62,018 nt of DNA from Anaerolineae bacterium (GCA_022843745.1 JALHNB010000043.1:1-62018), one strand, 5' to 3'; shown: positions 33,701-42,189, counted from the first letter of the stretch. The notes: generated from the sequence alone by a model not told the origin. Numbers and translations: made by a program.

Positions 33701-36292
33701 ACGTCGGTGCCTTTCCTGTTCGGCTTCCCGTTCCCGCTGGTCCGTGACATCACGCCCGACCCCCTGGTATTCAATCACATTGCCGTTGTCGTCCAACAGT
33801 GCGCGATCCGTCCACTGAATCCAGCGTACTGCCCCACCGACCATCATCGATTGATGTTCTGAGATTGCAACCGGATTTGTGGCATTTAACGAACGGACAT
33901 GCTGCCTCGCCCCTTCACGTTGCTCGACAGGAATTCGCTCCAGTAAACTTAAATTTGACATCTCGTGTGGAAAGATACCCAGTCTTTCCTGGTAGGCGCG
34001 GTTCATAAACGTCAGTTTAAAATCCGTGTCGTAGCGGCAGATCAGTTCGGTCTGGTCTTCAACCACGCTGCGATAGCGTATTTCGGTTTTCCTGAGATTT
34101 TCAACCTGTGTCTTTAATGATTCTGAGAGATACAGTTGATGGATGGCAAGCGCGAGTTGGCTGCCAACCTGGTCCGCAATCTCCCGATACTCAGCCGTGA
34201 AAAAATTAGGGGTATTCGCCAGCAATCCAAGTGCTCCAATGGGCGTATTCTGCTCCATAAGCACAATCTCAAGGCTGGATACCAGCCCTTCCTGCGCAAG
34301 CAGTTTAGCTTGTGGATTCGGGTCTTGCAGTAGACGAATATCATCAATGACACGCATATGGCGCGGATCGAGTCCGTCCATCCCAGTAGCCATAACAGGT
34401 ACGCGGACACCCTGACCTAATACCGTCTCGCCATCCATGTTATTGGCGAAAATAATGCCTTCGTTCGTCGCACGATCCAGAACGGCGACAGTTGCCCGCT
34501 GACATGGAATCAGTCCCCGGAGGTGTCTGAGCGTTGTTTCCACCAATTCATGAATGGACTGTCCCTGGATCAATCCCAGGTCAATCTCGTGCAGCAGTTC
34601 CATGCGCTGTGCATAGCGCTTTAACCGCTGTTCTGCCTGCCTGCGAAAGGTGATGTCACGAATATTACACTGGATAACTTCCTGATCATCGACCCAGTAA
34701 ACATTGCTGACAAATTCGACATTAACCAGTCGCCCATCGCTGGTTGCAAGCGGCAAATCCTCATAACGCACATATTTCTTTTCCAGCAGCTCCGTAAACG
34801 CAGACTGCGATGCCGCGATGTCGCTGAAAGCCCCAATCTCCCACAGTTTCTTGCCCGTAAAAGCTTCTGCTGCATAGCCCAACAATTCAACCAGATACGG
34901 GTTAATATCCACGATCCGGCCTGTACTGGCATCGAGAATCAGGATGCCATCTTTGGCTGATTCAAAGAGGCGGCGGTATTTGATCTCGGAGGCACTTTGC
35001 AATTCTTCTGATCGCTTACGTTCGGTAATATCCAGCGAGAGGATAAAAATACCATCATCTACGGGCTGAATGTTTTGCTCAAACCACGTTCTCGTGCCAT
35101 CCGGAAAGACATACTCATTCTGGATATACTCAATCCTGCGTTCCTGCATACACCGCTGGAGCGCAGCGCCAATCGCTGTGTTTTCGATACCTGGGTAGCA
35201 TTCCATCACCGTGTGGCCGAGAAGTTCGTCCTTTGTGAGGCGGTTATATCGGACAGCCGTGTCGTTGACATACTGAAAGCGCCAGTCGAATCCAATAATC
35301 TCGCAGCTTTCCAGCATATTGTCGAGAATGTGATGATAGCGTTTTTCATGGATCAGTACGGCTGTTTCGGCCTTCTGGCGTTCAATGTCCGTTTGATTGA
35401 GCGAGCGTGCGCTCCACCATACCAGCAGCGTAAATGTGAAGACATTCGACAGGGCAAATAACGCCAGACCAAAGTGGGTATCATAAAGTCCTAGCTCTTG
35501 TCCTCTGAGCCTCACCCAACCGAACAACAGCGGAAGCAGGATTACAGCCGGCAAGAGGCGGCGCATCAGTTTACCGCCGCTTTGTTCAGAGTTAATAAAT
35601 GCAGTTAATCCCTGTTCAGGGCGAGCTGTCAGAATGCCAATCCCGAGAATAAAAAAAAGCAGCCCGGTATGGATTGCCATCGGTGCCCACGAGAAAAAGC
35701 CGCGCAGTACATCGACTTCGTAAAGGTATCCCGCCAGCGTCAGCAGCGCTATCGACATGACGATCAACGTGATCAGATGAATGGTGACATAACGCCGTGA
35801 ATGACTCAGCAGCCAGAAAGCCAGTCCCAGAAGCATGAAACTCACGGTTGTGGCGTGCGACATCCGACCTGGATACAGGAATCCACTGATAACACCCGTG
35901 TCCCTGAAAAACAACTGGTCGATCCCGAAATCCCAGCCGAAAATGTATTCAAGCAGCGTGAGTGAACCAATCAGAAAGATCGCCAGCGCACACACCTGCG
36001 CCAGCCGACGCTGCGTTTGAGAGGCTTGCTCGTCCTGGAGCAGCCATAACGCAGCACCCGCCATTATAAAACACAGCGCGGAGTTGGCTTTCATGGTTGC
36101 CAGATTGGGGAAAACGCTTTTCAGTACGGGGATATCCAGCATCCAGCCCATGAGGACAAGGCAACCCGCGAGGAAAACAAGGGCGGCGATGATTTGTGAT
36201 ATGCGCTTGTTAAAGAGCATACGCTCACGGTCGTGAGGGCTTCGCTCCGCCGTTTCCCCTGCGGAGCGCCGATTATACTTATCTCCTGACAT
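27710..36292 (-). CDS. Giant sensor histidine kinase, 14 PAS and 3 GAF domains
   Basis: The 2860-aa protein starts with about eight membrane segments (residues 35-310, a MASE-like block). I count 14 PAS domains and 3 GAF domains (near 560-710, 1530-1690 and 1955-2110), then HisKA with His2643 (ASHEFRTPLATI) and an HATPase domain. The block PAS-GAF-PAS, with GAF start LHEITIELTQIDDL against LNEISIELTQIDDL, occurs twice, so the gene grew by internal duplication. PAS5 and PAS12 are also close. It likely integrates many small-molecule or redox signals. Start 36292 (MSGDKYNRR) is preferred to a TTG at 36310. It is followed by the hybrid kinase with 2 nt between stop and start. Confidence 0.93.
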   Translation of the reverse strand: MSGDKYNRRSAGETAERSPHDRERMLFNKRISQIIAALVFLAGCLVLMGWMLDIPVLKSVFPNLATMKANSALCFIMAGAALWLLQDEQASQTQRRLAQVCALAIFLIGSLTLLEYIFGWDFGIDQLFFRDTGVISGFLYPGRMSHATTVSFMLLGLAFWLLSHSRRYVTIHLITLIVMSIALLTLAGYLYEVDVLRGFFSWAPMAIHTGLLFFILGIGILTARPEQGLTAFINSEQSGGKLMRRLLPAVILLPLLFGWVRLRGQELGLYDTHFGLALFALSNVFTFTLLVWWSARSLNQTDIERQKAETAVLIHEKRYHHILDNMLESCEIIGFDWRFQYVNDTAVRYNRLTKDELLGHTVMECYPGIENTAIGAALQRCMQERRIEYIQNEYVFPDGTRTWFEQNIQPVDDGIFILSLDITERKRSEELQSASEIKYRRLFESAKDGILILDASTGRIVDINPYLVELLGYAAEAFTGKKLWEIGAFSDIAASQSAFTELLEKKYVRYEDLPLATSDGRLVNVEFVSNVYWVDDQEVIQCNIRDITFRRQAEQRLKRYAQRMELLHEIDLGLIQGQSIHELVETTLRHLRGLIPCQRATVAVLDRATNEGIIFANNMDGETVLGQGVRVPVMATGMDGLDPRHMRVIDDIRLLQDPNPQAKLLAQEGLVSSLEIVLMEQNTPIGALGLLANTPNFFTAEYREIADQVGSQLALAIHQLYLSESLKTQVENLRKTEIRYRSVVEDQTELICRYDTDFKLTFMNRAYQERLGIFPHEMSNLSLLERIPVEQREGARQHVRSLNATNPVAISEHQSMMVGGAVRWIQWTDRALLDDNGNVIEYQGVGRDVTDQREREAEQERHRRADQEMRQFLQTTFDAFPASAAVLDGNGVIISVNAGWERFADENDAPSYYENLNYLTVCDSAVDSPEAPQTAAGIRAVISGRQDHFFLEYPCPSPSEKRWFGLRVTPFDEPPPRRVVVAHINITERKLAEEALLEAYATLEERIVERTAELGESEAKFRSLLDAAPMSTIITDQAGIITLVNIQAEALFGYHRDELVGQPVEMLVPENVRQQHVHDWDDYMAAPRVRRMPEGLELFGHHKDGTLIPVEIEISQIKTQSGLLVMSFIADITERKERERQLRFHASLQQNVTDAVIATDLDYIVQSWNPAAEKIYGWKAEEIVGKPVTILRSQFLSNDSAERVRQSFLDHGYWTDEVIQHHKDGTAIYILSSVVLFKDNKGQPFGMVAVNHDITERKMQEQKLRYYASIQESVSDAVISTDLELHIQSWNKAAERIYGWSAEEAIGQISNELLHIEFVSEDARAQALRQLTEYGSAESESIQHHKDGTPIHILGSVVALRDENDKHIGFLAVNHDITGRKQAENALRESELRYRLLAENITDVIEKLDINGIRTFITPSCFAQTGYTPEELVGSLARDILYPDDLDSVRSSTLQAMSASKSTFTFTARIIHKDGHIVWTESTGNIVLDPSTGKLVEIILVIRDISARIHAEEALNARMEDEREFQEYLKALHEITIELTQIDDLNIFYKRTVELGLERLGFERLGLFLYDEKDGAALGTYGTDAQGNLSDERGVRFVPDANGPMQHAFERAERFYFEEETTLYTDLQATGSGWNVAAVLWNGTQSLGWFIADNLLSHKPASKALLDIIGLYALSVATLLAQKQSQMSLRESEARYRLLAENVTDVIVRMKPDGTRTFVSPSCYVLLSYTPEELVGPNGLDIVHPEDVQKTNAITLEAIKSSQPSFSITQRVRHKAGHYVWVEATNSIVRDPTGNVMEFIGVFRDITERKRTEEILRQSEERFASVFRFSPVAIGLTTAAEGRYLDVNDSLLNLLGYSRDEIIGRTASELNVWDAPDQRVEAVRSIRENGSVSGLELRFRKKTGELCTTLTSITTVILNDQSCLLSIVYDITERKRAEEALNTKMQEEREFQVYLKVLNEISIELTQIDDLDTFYRRSVEMGLERFGFERFGLLIYDSDQNLALGTYGTDAQGKLVAEHHLRFDPSTPTGLLSRAMAQDERFSYEEQAELFADLKPIGRGWNAVAALWKGSENLGWIAADNAVRHSPASKPLLDILSLYALTLSTLLVQKQSQIALRESEGRYRLLAENITDVVVRSNSAGEYLYVSPSSRNVLGYDPEELVGKSSFADIHPDDLASAIQSITSSADQSINMIVRFHHKEGHYIWMETIGSPIYSETGEIEGLITSSRDISDRKRAEESLRESEAKFRLLLDAAPVATIITDQLGRISLVNLQAEILFGYTRTELEGKMIEVLMPDYLRDRHIQNRIAYMEQPRVRQMGIGLELFAKRKDASEFPVEIELSYIDTTDGMMVMSFIVDITERKRAAAELEGQRTFLRSVIDVSPSMIFVKDYESRFVLANSMVARMYDTTVDELIGKTDHDFNPSVRESDSFLEADRQVITSGEPLFIEESITNYRNETLWFQTTKVPIISADGNSKHVLGIATEITERKRSEAALKESEEKYRSLIETMRGGLAIYDLDERITYINDRFLEILGYSRDEVIGTNAVDYVDTTNLPALESQIERRRRAESSSYELLLRHKSGSPVHMLISGSPLLDKNGKLIGSFAVTTDITAQKQAEETLLQSLEKEKELNELKTRFVSMASHEFRTPLATILALTETLRAYRHRLPDEQIEQRLLRIQDQIGHLNDIMEDVLMLARMQARRVEFNPVKMNLDSLCRSVLDEFESRPDMDHRLNYHCDDRLHEVWLDKKLMRQIINNLVSNALKYSLPDKTINIDLAYSEDNLIFQVQDQGIGIPEADLKHLFEPFHRAGNVGTISGTGLGLVIAKDAIELHGGTITVESEIGMGTTFTVMIPLSSKEGA

Positions 36293-36907
36293 TTTCTCAT
36301 ATCCTTGCAAATTCGGTTGTAGCAGGCATGAGTGAAGGCAGCGATGTAGTTACATTATATGTCCGAGTTGGCTTTACGAACAATTAATTAATAACAAATA
36401 AATATATATATTACTCAATCAATAATTAAGCTTATATCGTATGGTTTTCATATTTTGATTTCTAGAAACGGCATTCAGGAATAACTCGGTGCAATAGGTT
36501 TACAACACCTCTATGCTTGTAGCAGCATTGACTTTTCCTTGAAACGCTTCGCTTCTATAGTCGCTGTGACTTTTTTCAGCGCTCTTCTTGCGGTATTAAT
36601 ATTCCAAATCTGTAACGTATATGCACGCCATAGTACATATACGTTACAGAGATATTATTTCAATTGATTATAGCACACATCAGAACACATTGATCTCTCG
36701 TACACAGTCTTATCCATTGTAACTCCTTAAGTATGGGGAGAATCTTATCCTCCTCGCTTCGATGGTAGAGAGGCACTTGAAGACCGTACGATTCCCCTCT
36801 CCATGAGCTTGCGAACTGGGGCGATGCTGGGGGAGGGGTTTTCAATAATACCCTTTTCAACGCGCTCTAAAATCCGTTAATTGACCGGGCGACTCAGGAT
36901 AATGCCC
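36293..36907. other. 615-bp AT-rich gene-free stretch
   Basis: It separates the MFS gene from the giant kinase gene, both on the minus strand, and should hold the kinase promoter. It contains AT-rich sequence near 36385-36440, a strong inverted repeat at 36610-36649 and a degenerate pyrimidine-rich palindrome at about 36795-36845. No convincing coding frame was seen. Confidence 0.65.
36610..36649. promoter_or_regulatory. Perfect 14-bp inverted repeat
   Basis: CTGTAACGTATATG and CATATACGTTACAG are perfect inverted copies around a 12-nt loop. No T-run follows on either strand, so a plain intrinsic terminator is unlikely. A regulator-binding site or an RNA structure in a long 5' leader of the kinase mRNA is possible. 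Confidence 0.5.
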
Positions 36908-38221
36908 CTATTCCGCTGCCATCGCCGCCGCTGGTGCGACAGCCGCCTTTTTGGGATCTTGCAGATAGCGCAGGGTCACAAACAATGCGCTGAAAATCAT
37001 GACAATGGATACCATAAACAGCACTTCGTAGCCGACATTCTGTACAATCGTCCCGGCGATAAAGGGCGCAGTGAAAGCGATCACCGCCGCCACTGTGTTA
37101 AAAAGTCCGGCATAAATCGGGCGTTGATCCGGCGCGGCATAGCTGATCACCCAATTCTGATAACCAAACGACAGATTCGAGAGCGCCAGGCCGGACATTA
37201 AAAACCCGAAATACAGCGGCAGCGGGCCAACCACGCTGGCAATCAGGGCACATATGGGCAGCAGCGATGCACCCGCCAGCGCTACGCGGATATAGAGCAA
37301 ATTGCTCCGTGCGCCCAGCCACATATAAATAAACGCGCCGCAGATCGTGCCAACCGTTTGCATCGCTATCAGGATCGGTACGGCTTCTGTGCTGGATAGA
37401 CCCAACTGCACCGTCGCAAAGCCCACGTAAAACGGCGCGGCCATCGCGAACAGCGTCGTCAGCATCCGCGTGATGATAATGGCGCGAAAAGGGACATCGT
37501 TGCGCAGCACCTTCCCCAACGCAGGCAAAAATTCGCCCATCGTCGCGATTTTTTCGACAGCTTTGCTCCCCGGCAGTTCGATCAGAAATATCGGCGGGAT
37601 AATCGAGATCGCGAATAACACACCTGCCCCGGCGAACAGCAGCGCGTAATTATTCGGAAATGGTAGATTCGGGTCGCTCAAAACGATGCCAATTAGGGGT
37701 GTCACGCCAAGCATAATGATGCCCGCGATCCCCGACATCAGGCCGAACATACGCGCTCGCCATCGGCTGTCGAGGCTTGTCCCGGCGATGTCCGCCCAGG
37801 GTACGCCCACCACGCCGTCACCGATGGCCGCGATGCCATAGCAGAACAGGAACACGGCCAGAATTGCCCCCGGCCTCTCCGCGCCCAACAGCACCATCAA
37901 CCCGGCAAATGTCAGAATAATCAGCCGTACCGGAATATTCGGCCCGGCAAACAGCCATTTCTTGCGCTCAAACCGCACCACATACCGCGCGATAAATAAC
38001 TGCGGCAGTGTCCATCCGACTTCAAACAGGCTGCCCGATAGACCGATCAGAATTTCTGAGTCTGTCAGGCGGCGTACAAAATCGGGGATCACGGTGGTCG
38101 AGCCGATCAAACCGAGCGCGACCATAAATAAAATACCATCCAGCACGAGCAGAAAAAAATTACGACGGTAGACCCGTTCGTGGTGCGCGTTCGCTTCAAC
38201 CATAAATATTTTCGCTTTCAT
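36908..38221 (-). CDS. MFS transporter
   Basis: The 437-aa protein has about 12 hydrophobic segments in two halves, starting RNFFLLVLDGILFMVALGLI, and a loop VVRFERKKW after the second segment where MFS proteins carry their basic signature. Major facilitator proteins move small solutes with proton or ion gradients; the substrate is unknown. The last 15 residues are Ala-rich. I placed the start at ATG 38221; ATG 38203 (MVEANAHHERVY) is equally possible because neither has a good ribosome binding site. It is a single gene with the P450 gene upstream in the same direction, 175 nt away. Confidence 0.85.
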   Translation of the reverse strand: MKAKIFMVEANAHHERVYRRNFFLLVLDGILFMVALGLIGSTTVIPDFVRRLTDSEILIGLSGSLFEVGWTLPQLFIARYVVRFERKKWLFAGPNIPVRLIILTFAGLMVLLGAERPGAILAVFLFCYGIAAIGDGVVGVPWADIAGTSLDSRWRARMFGLMSGIAGIIMLGVTPLIGIVLSDPNLPFPNNYALLFAGAGVLFAISIIPPIFLIELPGSKAVEKIATMGEFLPALGKVLRNDVPFRAIIITRMLTTLFAMAAPFYVGFATVQLGLSSTEAVPILIAMQTVGTICGAFIYMWLGARSNLLYIRVALAGASLLPICALIASVVGPLPLYFGFLMSGLALSNLSFGYQNWVISYAAPDQRPIYAGLFNTVAAVIAFTAPFIAGTIVQNVGYEVLFMVSIVMIFSALFVTLRYLQDPKKAAVAPAAAMAAE

Positions 38222-38396
38222 CAATTTGCGGCTAATTCTGCGCAATCCCGCGCGTCTCGGCTAGTGCCAGATAGCACAGGCGGGAATTTACGCGCTTCTA
38301 ACAGTTATTCGCATGGCGCGGCTGTATCGTCGCGGCTGTTTCCATATCGCGGGTATGAGATAGTACGGCGGTTTTTTGTGCGTGATTACAGCTTAT

Positions 38397-39734
38397 TCAT
38401 CGCGGCGTGACCTGCACTCGCACGGGCTTGTCGAATCCCAGAATAATCGGAGTCCCTTTCTTGATCTGCGGCTCGTCCAACAGCGTGATCTGAAAGCGCT
38501 GCATGAACAGATTGAGCAGAAGTTGGGCCTCCATCATGGCAAAACCGTTGCCGATGCAGATGCGTTGACCCGTCGCAAACGGCAGATATGCGCCTTTGGG
38601 CAGGCGTTTTTCGGCATCATTTTCCCAGCGTTCCGGCTTAAAAACGCGCGGTTCGGGGAAAATATCAGGGTTGTGATGATTGGCGTAAATGATAATCGTA
38701 AACGAGGCATTTTTCGGATAGGTATGCCCGTTGATGTGGATTTCTTCATGCGTTTGCCGCTGGATAAACCAGACAGGCGGGCGCATTCGCAGCGTCTCTT
38801 GCAGCACCATTTTGCTATACGGCAGCCGCGCCAGGTCGTCAATAGAGGGCGATTTTCCAGCCAGACTTTCCAATTCGGCGCACAATTTTTCTGCCGCCTG
38901 GGGATTCTGCGCCAGAAAAGCCAGCGACCATGAAAGCAACCACGCCGTGGTTTCATGCCCTGCCACATAGAGCGTCAGCAGTTCGTTGCGCAGTTGCTCG
39001 GCATCCATCATTTCGCCGGTTTCGGCATCCTTGCTGTACATCAGCGCACTGAGCAAATCCTGCGGGCTGTTGGCTTCACCCAATGTGCGCCGTTCGGTAA
39101 TCAGGCTCTGCAAAACCTCATTGAACGTTTTCGCGCCGCGTCGTTTTTGGCGCAGCGCCGGGATGGGAAACCAATCCGGCATCAGCGCCAGAATGGGCGA
39201 CGAGGCTTGCGCGGCGAAACCAGCGCCAACATCCTCAATCGCTTGGCGTATTTCCCCCATCGCACCCGTGACATCACTCGAAAAAAGGGTGTCCACCACA
39301 ATCCGCAGCGTGATATTGTGCATTTCATGGGCAAGATCAAGCGTGCTGTTCGCGTTCCAATGAGCAATGTGATCTTCGGCAATCGCGACCATACGTTCGC
39401 CATAGGCTTTGATGTGCATGTGATGAAAAACAGGCTGCATCAGTTTGCGTTGCCGTTTCCAGCGTGCGCCGTTACTGAACAGGATACCGTTGCCGAACGT
39501 CGAACGGGCAACCCGCGCCACAAGTTCCATTTTTTCGGCCTGGTCGCCATATTTAACCAGCAGTTCGTGGACATCTTCTGGTTTCAACAGAAAATATACA
39601 GGCGGCAAAAACGGAATTGGAAGCCAAAGATAGGCAACACCATCGTCAGCGTAGTCGCCAATGGTCAGCGCACCGTCTGCCCCGTTTTCGCGCATCGCCC
39701 GGATAAATTTGCGATAGTTGATTTTGCCCATCAT
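38397..39734 (-). CDS. Cytochrome P450
   Basis: The 445-aa protein carries the P450 signatures in order: I-helix AGHETTAWLLSWSLAF, K-helix ETLRMRP (ExxR), FKPERW, and the heme loop FATGQRICIGNGFAMMEA with the thiolate Cys. Bacterial P450s are soluble mono-oxygenases fed by ferredoxin or flavodoxin; neither is encoded next to it. The layout resembles CYP102/CYP4-like fatty-acid hydroxylase branches more than macrolide P450s, which is a weak guess. The double ATG at 39734/39731 has GGGG 4 nt before it. Possible co-transcription with the MFS gene downstream. Confidence 0.93.
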   Translation of the reverse strand: MMGKINYRKFIRAMRENGADGALTIGDYADDGVAYLWLPIPFLPPVYFLLKPEDVHELLVKYGDQAEKMELVARVARSTFGNGILFSNGARWKRQRKLMQPVFHHMHIKAYGERMVAIAEDHIAHWNANSTLDLAHEMHNITLRIVVDTLFSSDVTGAMGEIRQAIEDVGAGFAAQASSPILALMPDWFPIPALRQKRRGAKTFNEVLQSLITERRTLGEANSPQDLLSALMYSKDAETGEMMDAEQLRNELLTLYVAGHETTAWLLSWSLAFLAQNPQAAEKLCAELESLAGKSPSIDDLARLPYSKMVLQETLRMRPPVWFIQRQTHEEIHINGHTYPKNASFTIIIYANHHNPDIFPEPRVFKPERWENDAEKRLPKGAYLPFATGQRICIGNGFAMMEAQLLLNLFMQRFQITLLDEPQIKKGTPIILGFDKPVRVQVTPR

Positions 39735-39947
39735 CGCACCCCATTTATTATGTTGAATGATTATTGTAATCCAAAATGGTTAAAGGCGCTTTTCAGGCTG
39801 GTTTGAAGACCCATATACTCTGGTGCAACAAACTTATCCGCTTCTAACACGGCTCAGATAGTTATTCTCACATCGCTGATGTATCGTGTAGCAACTGATG
39901 AACATCATTTTAAGTCTTTGCCCGTTTTAATCCGAAAGAGGTTTACC

Positions 39948-40352
39948 ATGAGTGCAGAAATTCCCGCCTCCACCCTTGACCTGTTCGAGAAACCGATCCT
40001 GTGCGCCCTCAGCACCGTGAACCCGGACGGTCAGCCGCACTCCGTCCCCGTTTGGGTCGATTTCGACGGCACCTATGTGCGTGTCAATTCGCCCGCGAAC
40101 ACCCGAAAGGCTCGTAATATGAGCTTCGGCAGCAAAGTGACCGTGCTTATAATTGATCCCGCTAACGCCTTCCACTGGGTCGAAGTCATGGGGCATATTG
40201 TCGAAATCAAGGATGAGGACAACGGCGCACGTGAGCATATCAACAGCCTGTCGAAGAAATATACCGGGAATCCCGTTTATCAGGATCGCGGTGACGGGCC
40301 ACCCAACCGCCTGATGTATCTTATCCAGCCGGATAAGGTGCATGGTCGTTAG
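39948..40352 (+). CDS. PPOX-class (F420/FMN-dependent) oxidoreductase
   Basis: The 134-aa protein fits the split-barrel flavin-binding PPOX family: KPILCALSTVNPDGQPHSVP, VWVDFDG and RKARNM are typical of the Rv1155-like F420-dependent branch, where Lys/Arg and Ser residues hold the cofactor phosphate. The reaction would be reduction of a small substrate with F420H2 or FMN. Start 39948 is favoured by AGAGG 6 nt upstream; an upstream ATG at 39879 would add 23 residues not matching the family. It lies alone, facing away from the P450 gene. Confidence 0.85.
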   Translation: MSAEIPASTLDLFEKPILCALSTVNPDGQPHSVPVWVDFDGTYVRVNSPANTRKARNMSFGSKVTVLIIDPANAFHWVEVMGHIVEIKDEDNGAREHINSLSKKYTGNPVYQDRGDGPPNRLMYLIQPDKVHGR

Positions 40353-40457
40353 GTTGTGATGTTCCCGGATTCTTCTACGCGGGTCAGTCGGCGAAAGGCG
40401 CAGCCCGAACCATTTGTGAAATTTTCCCGATATTCGTTAAATTTTTGGGGGGATTCA

Positions 40458-40486
40458 TTACAAACGTCCCATATTGGTGCTATGAT
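40458..40486 (+). promoter_or_regulatory. Sigma-70-like promoter
   Basis: TTACAA at 40458-40463 and TATGAT at 40481-40486 are 17 bp apart, 35 bp before the start of the next gene. The -35 box is a moderate match. Confidence 0.5.
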
Positions 40487-40521
40487 GGAAATAGTTTACA
40501 GACCACGAAAGACGATCAACT

Positions 40522-40908
40522 ATGCCCATTGAAATCTCCTGGGATAACGACCCTCACAACCTTATCATCATGCATTTTGTGGATACTTATACTTGGCTGG
40601 AACTGGACACCGTCATCGATCAGACATACGCCATGCTTAACAGCGTCCCACATCAGGTGGACATCATTGCCGTACTGGATCCCAAGCTGAAGGCGCCAGT
40701 GGGTGGCAATATGATTGCCCGCTTCCGCAAGATGCTCAATTACATGCCCAATAACCTCGGCGTCTACATCAACGTGGGGCGCGGAAACGCGTTTTCCCGC
40801 GCCATTGCCAATACCGTGCTGAAGATTTATCCGCTCAAATTCGATGTTCGATCTGCCGGATCTGTCGAAGAAGCCCGCGAGATGCTGGCCGAACGCCGAC
40901 CAATCTAG
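40522..40908 (+). CDS. Conserved-looking small protein, possibly STAS-like fold
   Basis: The 128-aa protein is not recognised with certainty. It is soluble, with alternating strands and helices (LIIMHFVDTYTWLELDTVID, VDIIAVLDPKLKAP, NLGVYINVG, FDVRSAGSVEEAREML) that resemble a SpoIIAA/STAS-type fold, in which case it would be a regulator-binding domain. A good promoter lies upstream. Its stop shares four bases (CTAG) with the stop of the convergent PhyH gene. Confidence 0.65.
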   Translation: MPIEISWDNDPHNLIIMHFVDTYTWLELDTVIDQTYAMLNSVPHQVDIIAVLDPKLKAPVGGNMIARFRKMLNYMPNNLGVYINVGRGNAFSRAIANTVLKIYPLKFDVRSAGSVEEAREMLAERRPI

Positions 40909-41774
40909 GGCGCACGTTCGAACATCGGCTTTGCCAGCATCGTCTGAATCTCATAAATCGACCCCTGCTTTTCGCCATTTGGCAGCGGAATGCGCACCGG
41001 CACAGCTTCCAGTCGCGGGATAATTGTCGGCTCACCGCGCACCATGTCGGCATTAAATTTGTCGAGATCGCTCACGCCCGCCAGCGGAAAAGCATCCGCC
41101 GCGCAATACTGGTACAGCAGCAGTCGGCGCGTTTTCGTCGAGCGATTAGGCGCGGAAGCGTGCAGCATCCGCGCATGATGAATCGTGATCCCGCCCGCTT
41201 TCACTTGCAGCGAGACCACATTTTCCGGGTCTGGCTCAAAATCCGGGTCTGTCACCGCGCCGACAAAAATGCCATTCTGATGATGGTCGTACATCGGCCC
41301 CTTGTGCGACCCTGGAATGACCATCAGGCAGCCATTTTCGAGCGTCATGTCGTCCATGCACACGCCCACCGCCAGCAGATCATCATTCGTTTGCGGGTAA
41401 AACGCCCAATCCTGATGCCACTCCACCGGGCTGCCGAACGACGCCGATTTCATATTCAGCTTCGTGCCGTTCTGCCGCAGATTTGGCCCGATAAGCTGCG
41501 CGACCAGATCGGTGATACGCGGGTCACGCATCGCCGCGTCGTAAACCGGATGCTGCTTGACGGGATTTTTCAGGCGGCGCAAGCGTGGATTTTCCGGCGT
41601 ATGTCCCGGTTCGAGGTCGAAAACATCGGTGTGCGCCGTCACCTCGCGCGACTTTTCGATAAATTCGTCCGTCACGCGCTGCAAATCGGCAATCGTCTCC
41701 GGGGACAGCACATTCTCAACCGCCAGATAGCCATTTTTGTGATAAAAATCAATCTGTTCCTGCGTAAGCATCAT
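40905..41774 (-). CDS. Phytanoyl-CoA dioxygenase (PhyH) family protein
   Basis: The 289-aa PhyH protein starts LTQEQIDFYHKNGYLAVENV and has the Fe(II) ligand pair in VEWHQDWAFYPQ (His-x-Asp), GCLMVIPGSHKGPMYDHH, and the distal ligand His in GGITIHHARMLHASAPN, followed by the 2-oxoglutarate Arg in NRSTKTRR. All ligands appear present, so activity is likely. The substrate is unknown. AGGAG lies 4 nt before ATG 41774 and 7 nt before ATG 41771. It is divergent in sequence from the family member at 12648-13472 and sits downstream of the VapBC-like pair on the same strand. Confidence 0.9.
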   Translation of the reverse strand: MMLTQEQIDFYHKNGYLAVENVLSPETIADLQRVTDEFIEKSREVTAHTDVFDLEPGHTPENPRLRRLKNPVKQHPVYDAAMRDPRITDLVAQLIGPNLRQNGTKLNMKSASFGSPVEWHQDWAFYPQTNDDLLAVGVCMDDMTLENGCLMVIPGSHKGPMYDHHQNGIFVGAVTDPDFEPDPENVVSLQVKAGGITIHHARMLHASAPNRSTKTRRLLLYQYCAADAFPLAGVSDLDKFNADMVRGEPTIIPRLEAVPVRIPLPNGEKQGSIYEIQTMLAKPMFERAP

Positions 41775-41805
41775 TTTTCTCCTAAAATTTTGTCTATAAA
41801 CATAT

Positions 41806-42189
41806 TCAAGCGTAAGGCTGAACCGCCAGTTTTCCAACCATTGGTGTCATATCTTTTAAATTGTGCGTGTACAACGGCACTTGCAGCCGATGAGCAACCG
41901 AGGCGATCAGACAGTCATCCATGCCAACGTGATGACTGAACTGCAAACGTTCCAACTCCTGCATCGCCCGCTGCTGGTCGGAAGAAGTGAGATAAAGCAG
42001 CTCAAATTTATCCAGAATACGCCGCGCCTCTGCGTGATTCGCTTTATTACTCGCCCCTTCCATGACTTCCATCCATGTTGTAGAAACGACTGAAAGCTGG
42101 ATGGGTTGCGAATCGACCCATTTACGGGCTGCCCCGTAGTTGCGAAAGTAGTGCAGAATCACGGTTGTGTCAACGATACCAGCACTCAC
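41806..42189 (-). CDS. PIN-domain toxin (VapC-like)
   Basis: The 127-aa protein has the PIN layout: IVDTTVILHYF with the first acid (Asp7), WMEVMEGASNK with the second, GMDDCLIASVAHRL with the third pair, and YTHNLKDMTPM at the end. PIN toxins are Mg-dependent ribonucleases, usually held by a small antitoxin from the preceding gene. The start is GTG at 42189, with the preceding antitoxin stop TGA overlapping it as GTGA. Confidence 0.9.
   Translation of the reverse strand: MSAGIVDTTVILHYFRNYGAARKWVDSQPIQLSVVSTTWMEVMEGASNKANHAEARRILDKFELLYLTSSDQQRAMQELERLQFSHHVGMDDCLIASVAHRLQVPLYTHNLKDMTPMVGKLAVQPYA

Noticed and set aside
36660-36860. Small minus-strand gene of 66 codons
   Set aside because: It overlaps a degenerate palindromic repeat, has no ribosome binding site and no recognisable sequence.
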